NCBI GenBank assembly: GCA_030620095.1
Contig: JAUTXW010001311.1
Span: 1 to 64,000, forward strand
Direction of reading: 5' to 3'
Length of the DNA stretch: 64,000 nt
Source of the DNA: Kuschelorhynchus macadamiae
Taxonomy: Eukaryota; Arthropoda; Insecta; Coleoptera; Curculionidae
Below, in pieces: positions 6,913-17,122 of this stretch; within the stretch, counting starts at the first letter, position 1; the number at the start of each line of letters is the position of its first letter. A program made the translations under genes and the position numbers. Under the pieces are notes generated by a model. It searched no databases. It saw only the letters and a list, made by a program, of their open reading frames with translations, and was not told where the DNA came from.

Positions 6913-8150
6913 TGAACATATTAAACGTAAACGAAAAGCTTTATGTAGACAATTCCATCGTCAGTTCTGAGCTTCACACATATCAACCATATATTTCTTC
7001 AAAATTCGATTACAATGATGAAATAAGGATCCCAATTCAAGAACTCGATGCTTACACTCTACCATCAGATAGTTTACTTTATATCGAAGGAAAATTAACT
7101 AATACAGAAGGTAAATATAAGAAAGAATTGCTATTTATTAACAATGGTATAGCCTTTTTGTTCAGAGAAATCCGCTATGAACTAAACGGAATTACTATAG
7201 ATTCAATAAGAAATGTTGGATTAGCATCAACCTTAAAAAGCTACCTTTCTCACAATACCAACGAAAGTTTAAAACTGGAAAATGCAGGTTGGTTTCCACA
7301 TCGGAAAGAAGGTGATACAATTTTAGTTGATAATGATGGAAAATTCTCCGTATCCATACCACTAAAAATGCTTTTAGGATTTTTTGAAGATTACAGAAAA
7401 ATTATTATGAATATGAAACAGGAATTGGTTCTTATTAGATCAACTGATGATTTAGATGGTGTTATTTTCAAAGAAGATCCGGCACACCTTGTTACTGCTC
7501 CTGACACTCCATTGGTTACTTTCGATAAAATTTATTGGAAAGTTCCTCACATTTTAGTTGATATGCCACAACAACTTGCTCTATCAAAAATATTAGAATC
7601 AAATAAAGATATATTGATAGGATTCAGGAGTTGGGAACTTGTTGAATATTCTTCTCTAACCGAAACAACCCGTCACACATGGCCGGTAAAAACAACTAGT
7701 AAACTAGAAGCTCCTCGTCATGTTGTGATTGGCTTTCAAGAAAACAGAAAAGGGAAAATTGTTAAAGATATGAGTAAATTTGACAATATTACCTTGTCAA
7801 ATATTAGAGTATATTTAAATTCTGAAAGATATCCTTATCACGATTTGTACTTAAATTTCGAAGAAAACAAATTTTCTGCTTTATACGAAATGTTTGCCAA
7901 CTTTAGACAGTCTTACTATGGTGTTCCAAATGAACCCATTTTTAATCCTGAACAATTCAAAAACATTAGCCCTATTACACATATTGATTGCTCCCATCAA
8001 AAAGAAACAATTCAAACGGGATCCGTAGTAATGAGAATTGAATTTGAGACACACAATGCAATTAAAAAAGATACTTCTGCTTATTGTCTTATTTTACATG
8101 ACAAATTATTTAGCTACAACCCTCTTACTAAAATTGTGAAACAATTATAA
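6912..8150 (+). CDS. probable major capsid protein (double jelly-roll type)
   Basis: 412 residues, the longest frame in the block, overlapping the previous stop by one base. It begins MNILNVNEKLYVDNSIVS, then FDYNDEIRIPIQELDAYTLPSDSLLYIEGKL and AFLFREIRYELNGITID. I recognise this from the major capsid (hexon-like) proteins of Polinton-like and adintovirus-like elements in arthropods; length and beta-rich composition fit two jelly rolls. The middle contains a small basic patch and a Trp-containing HTWPVKTT segment. The frame is complete. Downstream 69 bp are non-coding before the next micro-ORF. Confidence 0.8.
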   Translation: MNILNVNEKLYVDNSIVSSELHTYQPYISSKFDYNDEIRIPIQELDAYTLPSDSLLYIEGKLTNTEGKYKKELLFINNGIAFLFREIRYELNGITIDSIRNVGLASTLKSYLSHNTNESLKLENAGWFPHRKEGDTILVDNDGKFSVSIPLKMLLGFFEDYRKIIMNMKQELVLIRSTDDLDGVIFKEDPAHLVTAPDTPLVTFDKIYWKVPHILVDMPQQLALSKILESNKDILIGFRSWELVEYSSLTETTRHTWPVKTTSKLEAPRHVVIGFQENRKGKIVKDMSKFDNITLSNIRVYLNSERYPYHDLYLNFEENKFSALYEMFANFRQSYYGVPNEPIFNPEQFKNISPITHIDCSHQKETIQTGSVVMRIEFETHNAIKKDTSAYCLILHDKLFSYNPLTKIVKQL

Positions 8151-8219
8151 ACTTTATCCCCACTATTTTCATATTTCGATTTAATTTAAAGAAATTTTCA
8201 AAAGCTTTTAGTTTTAGTC

Positions 8220-8345
8220 ATGACATCAAAACTACAACTACAAATTGAAAAATTTATTTTTAAAATTAATCAACTGAAAGAAGAAATTGCAAATTATTCA
8301 AGTAAAAAAAGTCTCATTAAAAAATTTGCTGCTTTGAAAATATGA
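8220..8345 (+). CDS. 41-residue micro-ORF joined to the next gene by ATGA
   Basis: ATG at 8220 opens a 41-codon frame with a helical Lys/Leu/Ile pattern (KLQLQIEKFIFKINQLKEE). Its TGA (8343-8345) overlaps the ATG of the next gene (8342-8344) in an ATGA arrangement, the same tight packing as at 6910. The overlap makes chance less likely, yet the sequence is AT-rich and short. No family is recognised. Confidence 0.5.
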   Translation: MTSKLQLQIEKFIFKINQLKEEIANYSSKKSLIKKFAALKI

Positions 8346-8791
8346 GATTGGTTATAGATATTCAAGGATTCAAGGATGAAAAAAATAAATTTATACCGAA
8401 AGAGCTTGCAGCTTTTGATGGTTATGAAATGACTCATTACATTTTTAAAAGGCCTTTTCCAATGGAGTTTCTTTCACCTGATTGTCACAAGCAGGCGGTA
8501 TGGTTAACGAAAAATTATCATTGTATACATTGGAATAATGGATTTACTCCATTACATCATTTCCCAAAAATAATTGAAACACTTACGAAGAAAGCAGATT
8601 TTGTTTTTGTAAAAGGAAGCGAAAAAAAGGATTTTATACAGAAATATTCTAAAAAGCCTGTGATTGAAATAGATGAACAACCAGCGCTAAAGCTAATGGA
8701 ACCAAAATGCTTCTATCATTCAAAATCACCTTGTATGTGTGCTTTGACAAATGTGTTATTTTTATATGACAATGGTTTTATGAATGAATAA
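8342..8791 (+). CDS. conserved protein of virus-like elements, function unknown
   Basis: 149 residues starting MRLVIDIQGF. Features seen are VDIQGFKDEKNKFIPKELA, a WLTKNYHCIHWNNG segment, FVFVKGSEKKDFIQKY and a His/Cys-rich C-terminus (CFYHSKSPCMCALTN) that could bind a metal. The overall pattern recalls a family I have seen in arthropod genomic elements of this type. The early acidic residue in a beta strand and later KGxEKxDF would suit an RNase H-like nuclease fold, but that is speculation. It is last in the rightward group. Confidence 0.65.
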   Translation: MRLVIDIQGFKDEKNKFIPKELAAFDGYEMTHYIFKRPFPMEFLSPDCHKQAVWLTKNYHCIHWNNGFTPLHHFPKIIETLTKKADFVFVKGSEKKDFIQKYSKKPVIEIDEQPALKLMEPKCFYHSKSPCMCALTNVLFLYDNGFMNE

Positions 8792-8816
8792 AAATATAAA
8801 AAACTTAATTACCTTT

Positions 8817-9092
8817 TTATTTTGCATTAACCAACCATGATTGAATACAATTAATATGATACCTTAAATCTAATTTTCTAAATTCATTTAAAAGTTCATA
8901 CTCATTTTTATATTTTAAATAATCATTACAAAATTTAGCGGCTAATTTACATTGTTCCATTCGATCTATATTATTAACATATGCTGACAAATCTTGTGCT
9001 TCTGCGTCTTCTTCGCCTACAATTGATAAATATTGGAAGTATGCAGCAGATATAATAAACTCTTCATACATTTCAGTAACCATTTGCTCCAT
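8817..9092 (-). CDS. small helical protein, first of three tandem relatives
   Basis: 91 residues, ATG at 9092, entirely helical and acidic, with the segment KLAAKFCNDYLKYKNEYELLNEFRKL near its middle. This aligns with segments in the next two leftward genes (KAALCCNKYIETLNFFQLI and EAIDCCDDYLEGIISL), giving a shared A-x-x-C-C/N-x-Y-L/I core followed by an aromatic helix. The three lie head to tail with gaps of 17 and 5 bp. Function unknown; tandem duplication of small genes is common where viral accessory genes adapt to hosts. Confidence 0.65.
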   Translation of the reverse strand: MEQMVTEMYEEFIISAAYFQYLSIVGEEDAEAQDLSAYVNNIDRMEQCKLAAKFCNDYLKYKNEYELLNEFRKLDLRYHINCIQSWLVNAK

Positions 9093-9109
9093 TGTAAATA
9101 TTATTAAAT

Positions 9110-9400
9110 TTATTCTTCCTTTTCAATTTCTTGAAGAATAGTATCCTCGTCAATAAATTGCTTCAAGTCTTTTAAATAGTAACCAAAGCCAATATCTTTT
9201 AGATCTTGAATAAGTTGAAAAAAATTTAATGTTTCAATGTATTTGTTGCAACAGAGGGCAGCCTTTACGAATTCCTCAGATTGATTACAATAAAAGTCTA
9301 TCCACTCCGGACCACTTGCCATACAATATGAGAAATAGGTTTTTGAAAGATTACTAAATTTCTCCTCTAATAATTTAACTGCAATCAGCAACTCAGCCAT
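9110..9400 (-). CDS. small helical protein, second of three tandem relatives
   Basis: 96 residues, ATG at 9400, acidic, ending DEDTILQEIEKEE. The core VKAALCCNKYIETLNFFQLIQDL lines up with its neighbours, and LKDIGFGYYLKDLKQFI matches the following helix of the third copy (FGKSYFVGELSHLIEFI). The gap to the third gene is 5 bp and to the first 17 bp, so a common transcript is likely. No signal peptide or membrane segment. Confidence 0.65.
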   Translation of the reverse strand: MAELLIAVKLLEEKFSNLSKTYFSYCMASGPEWIDFYCNQSEEFVKAALCCNKYIETLNFFQLIQDLKDIGFGYYLKDLKQFIDEDTILQEIEKEE

Positions 9401-9405
9401 TTCAT

Positions 9406-9795
9406 TTATTTAACATAATATTTTAAATATGTAGGGGGACGTCTCTTGCGAATAGGATTAACTTTCTTTGATAATACCTGTTTTTTATCTTCGTATAATT
9501 GAAACCTCTTTTGGGTTGCAATAATAGCAGGTATAAATTGGCAATCTTCTCCTATAAATTCTATTAGGTGGCTTAATTCTCCTACAAAGTATGATTTCCC
9601 AAATGTATTGAAAAACGTAGTAAGGCTTATAATTCCTTCTAAATAATCATCACAACAGTCAATTGCTTCCAAATAATCTCGTTTCAGTGGATAAAACAGC
9701 TTGGTGTATTCATCTTTCGAAATCACTTCAAAGAAATTGAGATATTTAACTTTTAACTGTCTGATAGTTGTAGTTAATTTTTCGCGATTACACAT
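9406..9795 (-). CDS. helical protein with basic tail, third of three tandem relatives
   Basis: 129 residues, ATG at 9795. The first about 85 residues share the helical core of the two downstream genes (LEAIDCCDDYLEGIISL then YFVGELSHLIEFIG). The extra C-terminus is strongly basic (KKVNPIRKRRPPTYLKYY), perhaps for nucleic acid or nuclear binding. It is the promoter-proximal gene of this leftward trio. Right of it no further gene of the block is seen, so the element's right end probably lies between 9800 and about 10000, though no inverted end was found there. Confidence 0.65.
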   Translation of the reverse strand: MCNREKLTTTIRQLKVKYLNFFEVISKDEYTKLFYPLKRDYLEAIDCCDDYLEGIISLTTFFNTFGKSYFVGELSHLIEFIGEDCQFIPAIIATQKRFQLYEDKKQVLSKKVNPIRKRRPPTYLKYYVK

Positions 9796-9898
9796 AATTC
9801 ACTTATTACTTGACACATTTTTTCTTTTTGTTTTATACAAAATTGGTGGAAAAATTCAAAAATAACTTTTTACGCAACTCGAGCACAGCTTAGTAAAT

Positions 9899-10207
9899 GT
9901 GCCTCGGCATACTAAAATGATCATGATGCACCTATTTATAAGACTTAAGAATGCAAAATCAAATGTGGGAGAACAAAGAGAAAAAATTAAAAATATGATG
10001 CGAATGAGAATAAAAGGGGAGGAAGTTAAGAATGAGGGACATGAGAGAGAGGAAGAGGAGGAGGAGGAGGCGCTCCCATATTATAACTACTCCCTGCGAT
10101 ACAATCTATATCCATTTATAGAAAAAACTTCATCATCAGTATTAGGGGACAGCTTTGCAGAGATTGCCAGCACATCAAGTTTATGTTCGTTCACCAATAT
10201 GACCTAA
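9899..10207 (+). CDS. doubtful open frame
   Basis: A 102-residue frame with Met-rich and Glu-rich stretches (GHEREEEEEEEALP). It starts just beyond the virus-like block. Composition is odd and no domain is recognisable; the acidic run comes from a GAGGAGGAGG repeat at about 10050. I would not treat it as a gene without transcript evidence. Confidence 0.15.
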   Translation: MPRHTKMIMMHLFIRLKNAKSNVGEQREKIKNMMRMRIKGEEVKNEGHEREEEEEEEALPYYNYSLRYNLYPFIEKTSSSVLGDSFAEIASTSSLCSFTNMT

Positions 10208-10565
10208 TTATTGAACCTAGTATAAAGTGACCTCACATTTATATGTCCTATCTTTAAATTTTTTGTCATATTATCAAAGTCTGTACATTAGAAGTTTAAA
10301 ATAATAAATAATACATTGCTTTACCACCGCTTGCAACAGAATTGTGCGTGGAATGCGTCACACGTACTGGTTTAGATTTCGACTGCGACCCGATTCAACC
10401 AAGTGTAGAAGTGGCAGGGGCTGTCACATATAGGCTGCACCTATATGTAACTTATTGTTTCATATTTGAGCAACCAGTTTTTTTTCCTTTAGATGTGAGA
10501 CCAATACTCTGTTTATTTCATGATCTTTCTTAGTTAAACCGTTGGTTATATAAATCCCTTTGTTT

Positions 10566-11090
10566 TTAGGTTTGTAAACGTATATTGTAAATATTAAAAG
10601 AGCATTTTCCTCTACATATTTTCACTGGTTTAACTATCCTCAGAATGACATTGATTTTTACTTCTGTTATATCATCAACGATGAGAAATATATAGACATC
10701 CGACACCTTAAAGGACTGTCTCATACATTTCATTTTAAATCTATTTTCTCTCATTTTTTCTAATAGCTGACCTACAAAGTTTTTGCAGTATTCTGTTTTT
10801 CTTTCTTCGTCGGATATAAACTTCTCTGTCTAGCGCAGATATATATTTTGACTTAGGTTTAGCAAAGTTTCATCTTCGTCCTCTGTTATATCAAACTCTG
10901 AAATAGCACCTGATTCTGAGTCATATAAAGATATATCTTCATCTTCTGAGGATGAGAACTGTATACTCGTTCTGCGCTTTTTCCTTTTATGTTGGCCACT
11001 GGGTCCAACCATTTCTTTAAAAATTCTACTTTCTAATGAATGCTGCTGACAGTCGTTTAAACCTGAATTTAAAATTTCTTCATTTGAAAA
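10566..11090 (-). pseudogene. decayed transposase-like C-terminus
   Basis: Reading leftward from about 11090, a Lys/Arg patch (QHKRKKRRTSIQFSSSEDED) leads into an acidic Ser-rich tail, then after a stop at about 10832 continues as FISDEERKTEYCKNFVGQLLEK and SFKVSDVYIFLIVDDITEVKI. This order, a basic patch, an acidic SSEDED tail and a short folded end, resembles the C-terminal end of pogo/jerky-type DDE transposases of insects. The remainder of the protein is absent. The assignment is weak. Confidence 0.35.
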
Positions 11091-11299
11091 ACTTTATTTA
11101 CTTAAATGTATGACGCTTCTTCCGGGTACCACATCCAACCTCTGTTTCTTTTTTCTCAAAGGCTTTGTCTGATCTGCTCTGGATTTCTCCGAAAACACTT
11201 GAAAGTCAATTGAGTAAATATTTTTTCAGACTGATTTTTTAAAGTGGCTATTTTGTTTCGCAATCTTAGATACGTACCAAAAATTTTATGAGTTTAACC

Positions 11300-11640
11300 C
11301 CGTGTTACACTTATTTTTAGTGCCACATTTGAGGTAAATTAGGTTTGTAGTATTTTTTTTTTACACTTTACTAGGCTACCATTATGTTCTGTTATATTGG
11401 ATTTCACCAAAATGCTACCACGTCATCCCGATATGACCTTGAATTTTTGACCACCATTTAAATTAATCGGTCAACTAGTTTCTTAGCAATCCCGCGAACA
11501 CACAGGCCGAAAGATTGACGGATTTGAGTTTATTTTTACTGCTGCGATCAGAAAACTAAAACAATGTTTCGCGACGGAAAATTTAAGAAAAACATATACA
11601 TATTTTGAGACATCTGTATAAATTTACGGATATGCTTGGC
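11300..11640 (+). repeat. member of dispersed GCCATTTTG / hexamer-rich repeat family
   Basis: It contains TGCCACATTTGAGG, then TACCATTATGTTCTGTTATATTGGATTTCACC, TGACCTTGAATTTTTGACCACC and ...TCAACTAGTTTCTTAGC..., the same order of words as in the arrays at 31840-33076, 34430-35040 and 53270-53700. This copy is degenerate and ends near ACATCTGTATAAATTTACGG. Confidence 0.5.
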
Positions 11641-12465
11641 TGTATCAGCAATAAAATTATTATAACAATGTAGAGAATAATAAATCACATTTTTATAAAA
11701 AATATTTTTATCTAAAACTAAAAATTTTGAATTATTTAAAACATGCTTAATGGTCTAATAAAAGGGCACTTTTGTGGTTATTTAGCCAATGTCGTAGCTC
11801 CTAAGATTTCAGAGCTAGAAATACATCCCTTACTCAAAAGGTAAAGCCCGTTTAACACGTGTTTTCTTAACATTGTTATGTAATATTGGAAAAATTCCAG
11901 GTACAATTAATGAAAATTTAATATCTAAAACAAAGCACATACTTTTTTGCAGTACTTCCGCAGTTCCGTTTAGGTATAAGTATCATTACAATATGAGAAT
12001 ATTGTCAAAAGAATTTCGCTTATTACCTATTTACGGCATTAATTAATTCCCAATTCCATGCATTCAAAAATGTTCCCTTTTTACGCAACGTAACAAACGA
12101 CATTAATTAGGATGCGAAGGTCTAATTAGTATTAAGTAGTGAATGCGAAAGCTCCAGGCCATTCATATTGTTGTTTCTTTCGAAAACCCATTCACTTGAG
12201 CTGTTTCATGACTTACTAAGACGAACCTAAAAAGAAAATAAAAAATCTATTCAGATTTTTCTAATTAGAGCTTAGAACGAAATTAGTTTAATTATTTACG
12301 TTATGTTCTTGACATCTACAAAAAATTATTGCAAGATTATTAAAATGAGGTTATATACCTGGAAAAATGCATGTCGTTTGTTTATTGATATTTGATTGGT
12401 AGGTAGCAAGCTAATGGTTTGCCAGGCAACTCATGTGTCACAGTTGTAATCATAAATGTACATAG
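11641..12465. other. no gene recognised
   Basis: AT-rich sequence with stops in all frames. No repeat partner within the window was seen. It ends at the target duplication GTACATAG of the hAT copy. Confidence 0.5.
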
Positions 12466-13847
12466 CAGTGGCGGCTCTTCCATAGGGTCATTTGGCCAAT
12501 GACTCCTCAAAAATATTTCAGAAAATGAATTATTCGTTTGACAGTCCCTCCTAATAGTTGTAATAATACGCCAACCTTGGGAAAAGTTAAATACGCTACA
12601 CTATTAGCCGCGCGCGGCGGTTCGAGGGGTCGTTGCGTTCCTTAGGCATAATAAAAGACGCTATACTAAGCTAGGCTGGGCAATCCAAATTGCTCTGATT
12701 ACCTTAAAGTTTGACGAAAGTACCCGAAGATTTCACAGCTACCGGCAGCCGAACGTGAACGAGCAAATGGAATATGAAATCGCGATTTGGGTCATCAGCC
12801 GGTCTCTTCTCATAATTCGGTCGATCGGTCGCGGCATCATGTTGGCATGCGGAAGCTCAATTATTCAGAGGTCGCGCGGTCAATTTACTAACTCGATATT
12901 GTTCCGGACGTTTTTAATCGTTGAAAATTGATTTATATACTGTGTTCTGTAATATATATTTTTTTATTTTTATGATCCATGTGTGAGTTAAAAATATACA
13001 GGAAATAAAATGTTGGTAGTGACTAGTGCAAAAAAATAAACAACTAAAAAGTGCTTACGTACTTAATTTTGCAAAAATATCCAATTTCATGGTGGACTAT
13101 GTTTGAGTTGTGAATGTAGATGAAATAAAATATCGGTAATGCAAAAAATTAAACAACTAAAGAGTGCTAACGAACTCAATTTTGAGAATATATCCAAATT
13201 CAGGGTAAGTGGTCTCAATTTGCCAGAACTTAGTGTACGACAAACTAGTAAAGACAAAAATAAAGAGGTTCATTGAAACTTTTTGCAAAAATATGTACGA
13301 TTTGTTGTTTTCTAAGGACTCGTCGGACTCATTATGATTCAAAACCGGCGTTAAAGACTTAAAACACTTAAAAGAAAAAAATAAAAAAATATGTCTTTTT
13401 TGTAGATCACATGAAATATTCGCTGAACTATGCTACGGTCGGAAATGTTGATATTCGCTGGACACAGCTTATAGAAAATCCCTTAGAGATTTTATTGAAA
13501 ATGTATCCAATAATCGTTATATTTTAAACAAAATTTTAGACTGTGAAATTTTGTGGGGCATTCAAGCTGGCACTACGTGGCCATGATGAAACGGCTTTGT
13601 CTGAAAATCCAGGAGTTTTTCGAGGGCTAATAAATTTTGTTGGGGAGGGCCAAGATAGACTATCCGCTTTAGCAATGTTAAGTATTTAGAAATTGTTTAT
13701 AAAAGGAATTTGCGTACGTGTCGTTCAGCATTTTTCCAATTCTAAAGAACGAAGTCTACTCTTCAAGAGAATTTAAAGCTTAATTTGAAGATAAGATTTT
13801 TTTTTATTTTAAGAATGCCTATTTTAATTCACCACAAGCAGCCACTG
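12466..13847 (+). mobile_element. non-autonomous hAT element, copy 1
   Basis: It starts CAGTGGCGGCTCTTCC and ends GCAGCCACTG, with a perfect 8-bp target duplication GTACATAG on both sides (12458-12465 and 13848-13855). An 8-bp duplication and CAGTGGCGG-type ends are diagnostic of hAT. Inside, at about 13136-13330, is the broken start of a transposase (KIKQLKSANELNFE) of the TTF-zinc-finger/DUF4371 hAT type; most of the gene is missing. It resembles copies 2 and 3 along its length. Its last 472 bp were later copied into the tandem duplication beginning at 14551. Confidence 0.9.
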
Positions 13848-14546
13848 GTACATAGTTCGTTTGTGAGGAAATTTAAAGATAATTTTTGTTTTTTAATTTA
13901 AACCATAGAACAGCATCAGACATTCACGATGATATACTACATTTTAAAAATAATGGCTTAGACGGAGTTAAAACCATACTATGTTTTATTTAAAATATCA
14001 AACTGTAGTATATTTGACATAGATTTTTTTTATGTTTTGTCATTTACTGCATTTTTCTTTTTTTAGATGAATCATTTCTCTGATAATTAGTTTCTGGTAC
14101 AGGTTATCTTCATCTATGATTTTGGTTTCAGAAAAATTAGATTCGTGTTTTGTGCTTTTTTCATGTTTGTGTAATGCAGTGGGCGTATTATTTGTATACT
14201 TATGCCCTATAGTTCTATTTTCTAAGAGTTGGGTTGTCATACCAATATATTTTATAGAACAGTTTAAAGAAGGAATATCATATACGAGATTAGATTTTTT
14301 ATTTTTAGGAATTTTAGTTTTTAATTTTGTTAATAGAGAGCCTATCAGGTTTTGGGCTTTATAATACACAATTACATTATTTTTTCTTAAAGTATGTTTT
14401 AATTTTTCAGATAATTGAGATGTTTATAGCATTTCTATGCATTTTTTGCGTATCATCTTGTCTTACGTTCTTGTTATAATAGATATAAGTCCTTTGTTTG
14501 ATAATTTTTTTATCAATTTTTCCCGGAAAAGCACATTCATCAAGTT
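13376..14546. repeat. tandem duplication, copy A (1171 bp)
   Basis: Positions 13376-14546 recur at 14551-15721 with a constant 1175-bp offset and no difference seen by eye. The unit spans the right end of hAT copy 1 and part of a Penelope-like remnant. Four filler bases (CATC) lie at the junction, inside CATCAAGTTCATCAA, which suggests microhomology at the break. Confidence 0.92.
14040..14369 (-). pseudogene. Penelope-like GIY-YIG endonuclease fragment (copy A)
   Basis: A 109-residue frame with YDIPSLNCSIKYIGMTTQLL, the GIY-YIG core of Penelope-like elements, followed by the usual TALHKHEKSTKH segment with a conserved His. It lies in copy A of the tandem duplication and has lost the reverse transcriptase part, which is only found next to copy B. 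The GIY-YIG domain nicks target DNA in these elements. This copy cannot be complete. Confidence 0.7.
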
Positions 14547-14550
14547 CATC

Positions 14551-15721
14551 AAAAAATAAAAAAATATGTCTTTTTTGTAGATCACATGAAATATTCGCTG
14601 AACTATGCTACGGTCGGAAATGTTGATATTCGCTGGACACAGCTTATAGAAAATCCCTTAGAGATTTTATTGAAAATGTATCCAATAATCGTTATATTTT
14701 AAACAAAATTTTAGACTGTGAAATTTTGTGGGGCATTCAAGCTGGCACTACGTGGCCATGATGAAACGGCTTTGTCTGAAAATCCAGGAGTTTTTCGAGG
14801 GCTAATAAATTTTGTTGGGGAGGGCCAAGATAGACTATCCGCTTTAGCAATGTTAAGTATTTAGAAATTGTTTATAAAAGGAATTTGCGTACGTGTCGTT
14901 CAGCATTTTTCCAATTCTAAAGAACGAAGTCTACTCTTCAAGAGAATTTAAAGCTTAATTTGAAGATAAGATTTTTTTTTATTTTAAGAATGCCTATTTT
15001 AATTCACCACAAGCAGCCACTGGTACATAGTTCGTTTGTGAGGAAATTTAAAGATAATTTTTGTTTTTTAATTTAAACCATAGAACAGCATCAGACATTC
15101 ACGATGATATACTACATTTTAAAAATAATGGCTTAGACGGAGTTAAAACCATACTATGTTTTATTTAAAATATCAAACTGTAGTATATTTGACATAGATT
15201 TTTTTTATGTTTTGTCATTTACTGCATTTTTCTTTTTTTAGATGAATCATTTCTCTGATAATTAGTTTCTGGTACAGGTTATCTTCATCTATGATTTTGG
15301 TTTCAGAAAAATTAGATTCGTGTTTTGTGCTTTTTTCATGTTTGTGTAATGCAGTGGGCGTATTATTTGTATACTTATGCCCTATAGTTCTATTTTCTAA
15401 GAGTTGGGTTGTCATACCAATATATTTTATAGAACAGTTTAAAGAAGGAATATCATATACGAGATTAGATTTTTTATTTTTAGGAATTTTAGTTTTTAAT
15501 TTTGTTAATAGAGAGCCTATCAGGTTTTGGGCTTTATAATACACAATTACATTATTTTTTCTTAAAGTATGTTTTAATTTTTCAGATAATTGAGATGTTT
15601 ATAGCATTTCTATGCATTTTTTGCGTATCATCTTGTCTTACGTTCTTGTTATAATAGATATAAGTCCTTTGTTTGATAATTTTTTTATCAATTTTTCCCG
15701 GAAAAGCACATTCATCAAGTT
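14551..15721. repeat. tandem duplication, copy B (1171 bp)
   Basis: This is the second copy of 13376-14546. It contains an orphan hAT right end (to about 15022) without a left end or target duplication, proving that the duplication happened after the hAT insertion. To its right (15722 on) the Penelope-like sequence continues without a break, so copy B has the original right flank. Confidence 0.92.
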
Positions 15722-16250
15722 GTTGATAAAATTGGTTTTTGTATTGAATATAATTATTTGACATTATAAGATTTAAGACATCTAAGAAATCAATTGGTAA
15801 ATTTATTTTTTTATATTTCATTTTTATTTTATGATTAGTAATTATATTTACTACATCTGACCTTATGCAAACTTTTATTTCACTTGGTTTATTTTGTATA
15901 GATGATTCTACAGGATATATATTCTGTCATAGGTAAATCTGCGGCATGGTTAGGAATATCTGTATTAGAGATGTTGTCTATGTCTATGTCCATGAGGATG
16001 TATTTATTTTCATGTCATTTTTCCAGTGACTGATATTAATTTAGAATGCTGAATGCTCTTTTTAATTTCTTTTTTCTTATTAGAATTGAATAATTTTTCA
16101 TATTTATGATTTTCAAACTGCATGAATTTATTAAAAACCTCAACTGGAATTATTGATTTAACTGCGTTTTTTTTGTTGAAGAAGATTATTTAATATATTT
16201 ACAACTTTTGTTGTTTCAGTTATACATAGATCCAATATTTTTAACTTTGT
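15215..16250 (-). pseudogene. decayed Penelope-like element (RT plus GIY-YIG)
   Basis: Reading leftward, 15582-15821 has FLDVLNLIMSNNYIQYKNQF followed by YQQLDECAFPG, matching the reverse transcriptase segment before the catalytic YxDD box of Penelope-like elements. The catalytic box itself is lost. Then 15215-15544 carries the GIY-YIG domain (SIKYIGMTTQLLENRTIGHK), identical to 14040-14369. The upstream part to about 16250 shows short in-frame pieces only. It is truncated on the right by the TA array at 16311. Confidence 0.6.
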
Positions 16251-16310
16251 GATATTTACAATATTATGAAATTTATTTTCGAGGTACGTAACTGTGAACC
16301 AGAAAAAATA

Positions 16311-16588
<278 letters not shown>

Positions 16589-16683
16589 TACAAACAGTAT
16601 GGAAGACAATAATCGACAAATCTAAAATCAAAAGCAATTAACAGAAGCCGCTCAGATATATCCTTCGGGCTCGGGTGGGGGTG

Positions 16684-16740
16684 TATAAAAAACCTCGCAG
16701 TTACTAACAGTTCAGTCTCTATTCGGACGCGAGAGGGAAA
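16684..16740 (+). promoter_or_regulatory. arthropod-type core promoter (TATA plus initiator)
   Basis: TATAAAA at 16684 is followed 30 bp later by TTCAGTCTC with the initiator A at 16714, the standard TATA-to-start spacing. The initiator TCAGT is the arthropod consensus. Downstream GGACGCG lies at about +21. The sequence sits in a 231-bp island of unique, more GC-rich DNA between two long TA arrays and is followed by TTTGCCGAAACGTCAGTC. No gene follows, so it may be an orphan retroelement promoter. Confidence 0.45.
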
Positions 16741-16807
16741 GCTTAGAAAACAAATATGATTTTGCCGAAACGTCAGTCTTTTCAGAACGACAGTAGTGAA
16801 CGGATGA

Positions 16808-17015
<208 letters not shown>

Positions 17016-17085
17016 TTTTCCGAAAAGCATAGTAATATTTTAACAAACATACATCAGGGATAGAACATTATTAAAAAATTAAGGT

Positions 17086-17086
<1 letters not shown>

Positions 17087-17119
<33 letters not shown>
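17087..17119. repeat. short (TA)n microsatellite
   Basis: Alternating TA run of about 33 bp, close to the larger array at 16815-17012. Confidence 0.95.

Positions 17120-17122
<3 letters not shown>

Noticed and set aside
9880..9901. TTAGTAAATGTG as a possible matching right end for the inverted repeat at 1-306
   Set aside because: The match is only about 12 bp of AT-rich sequence and does not extend, so it is likely chance.
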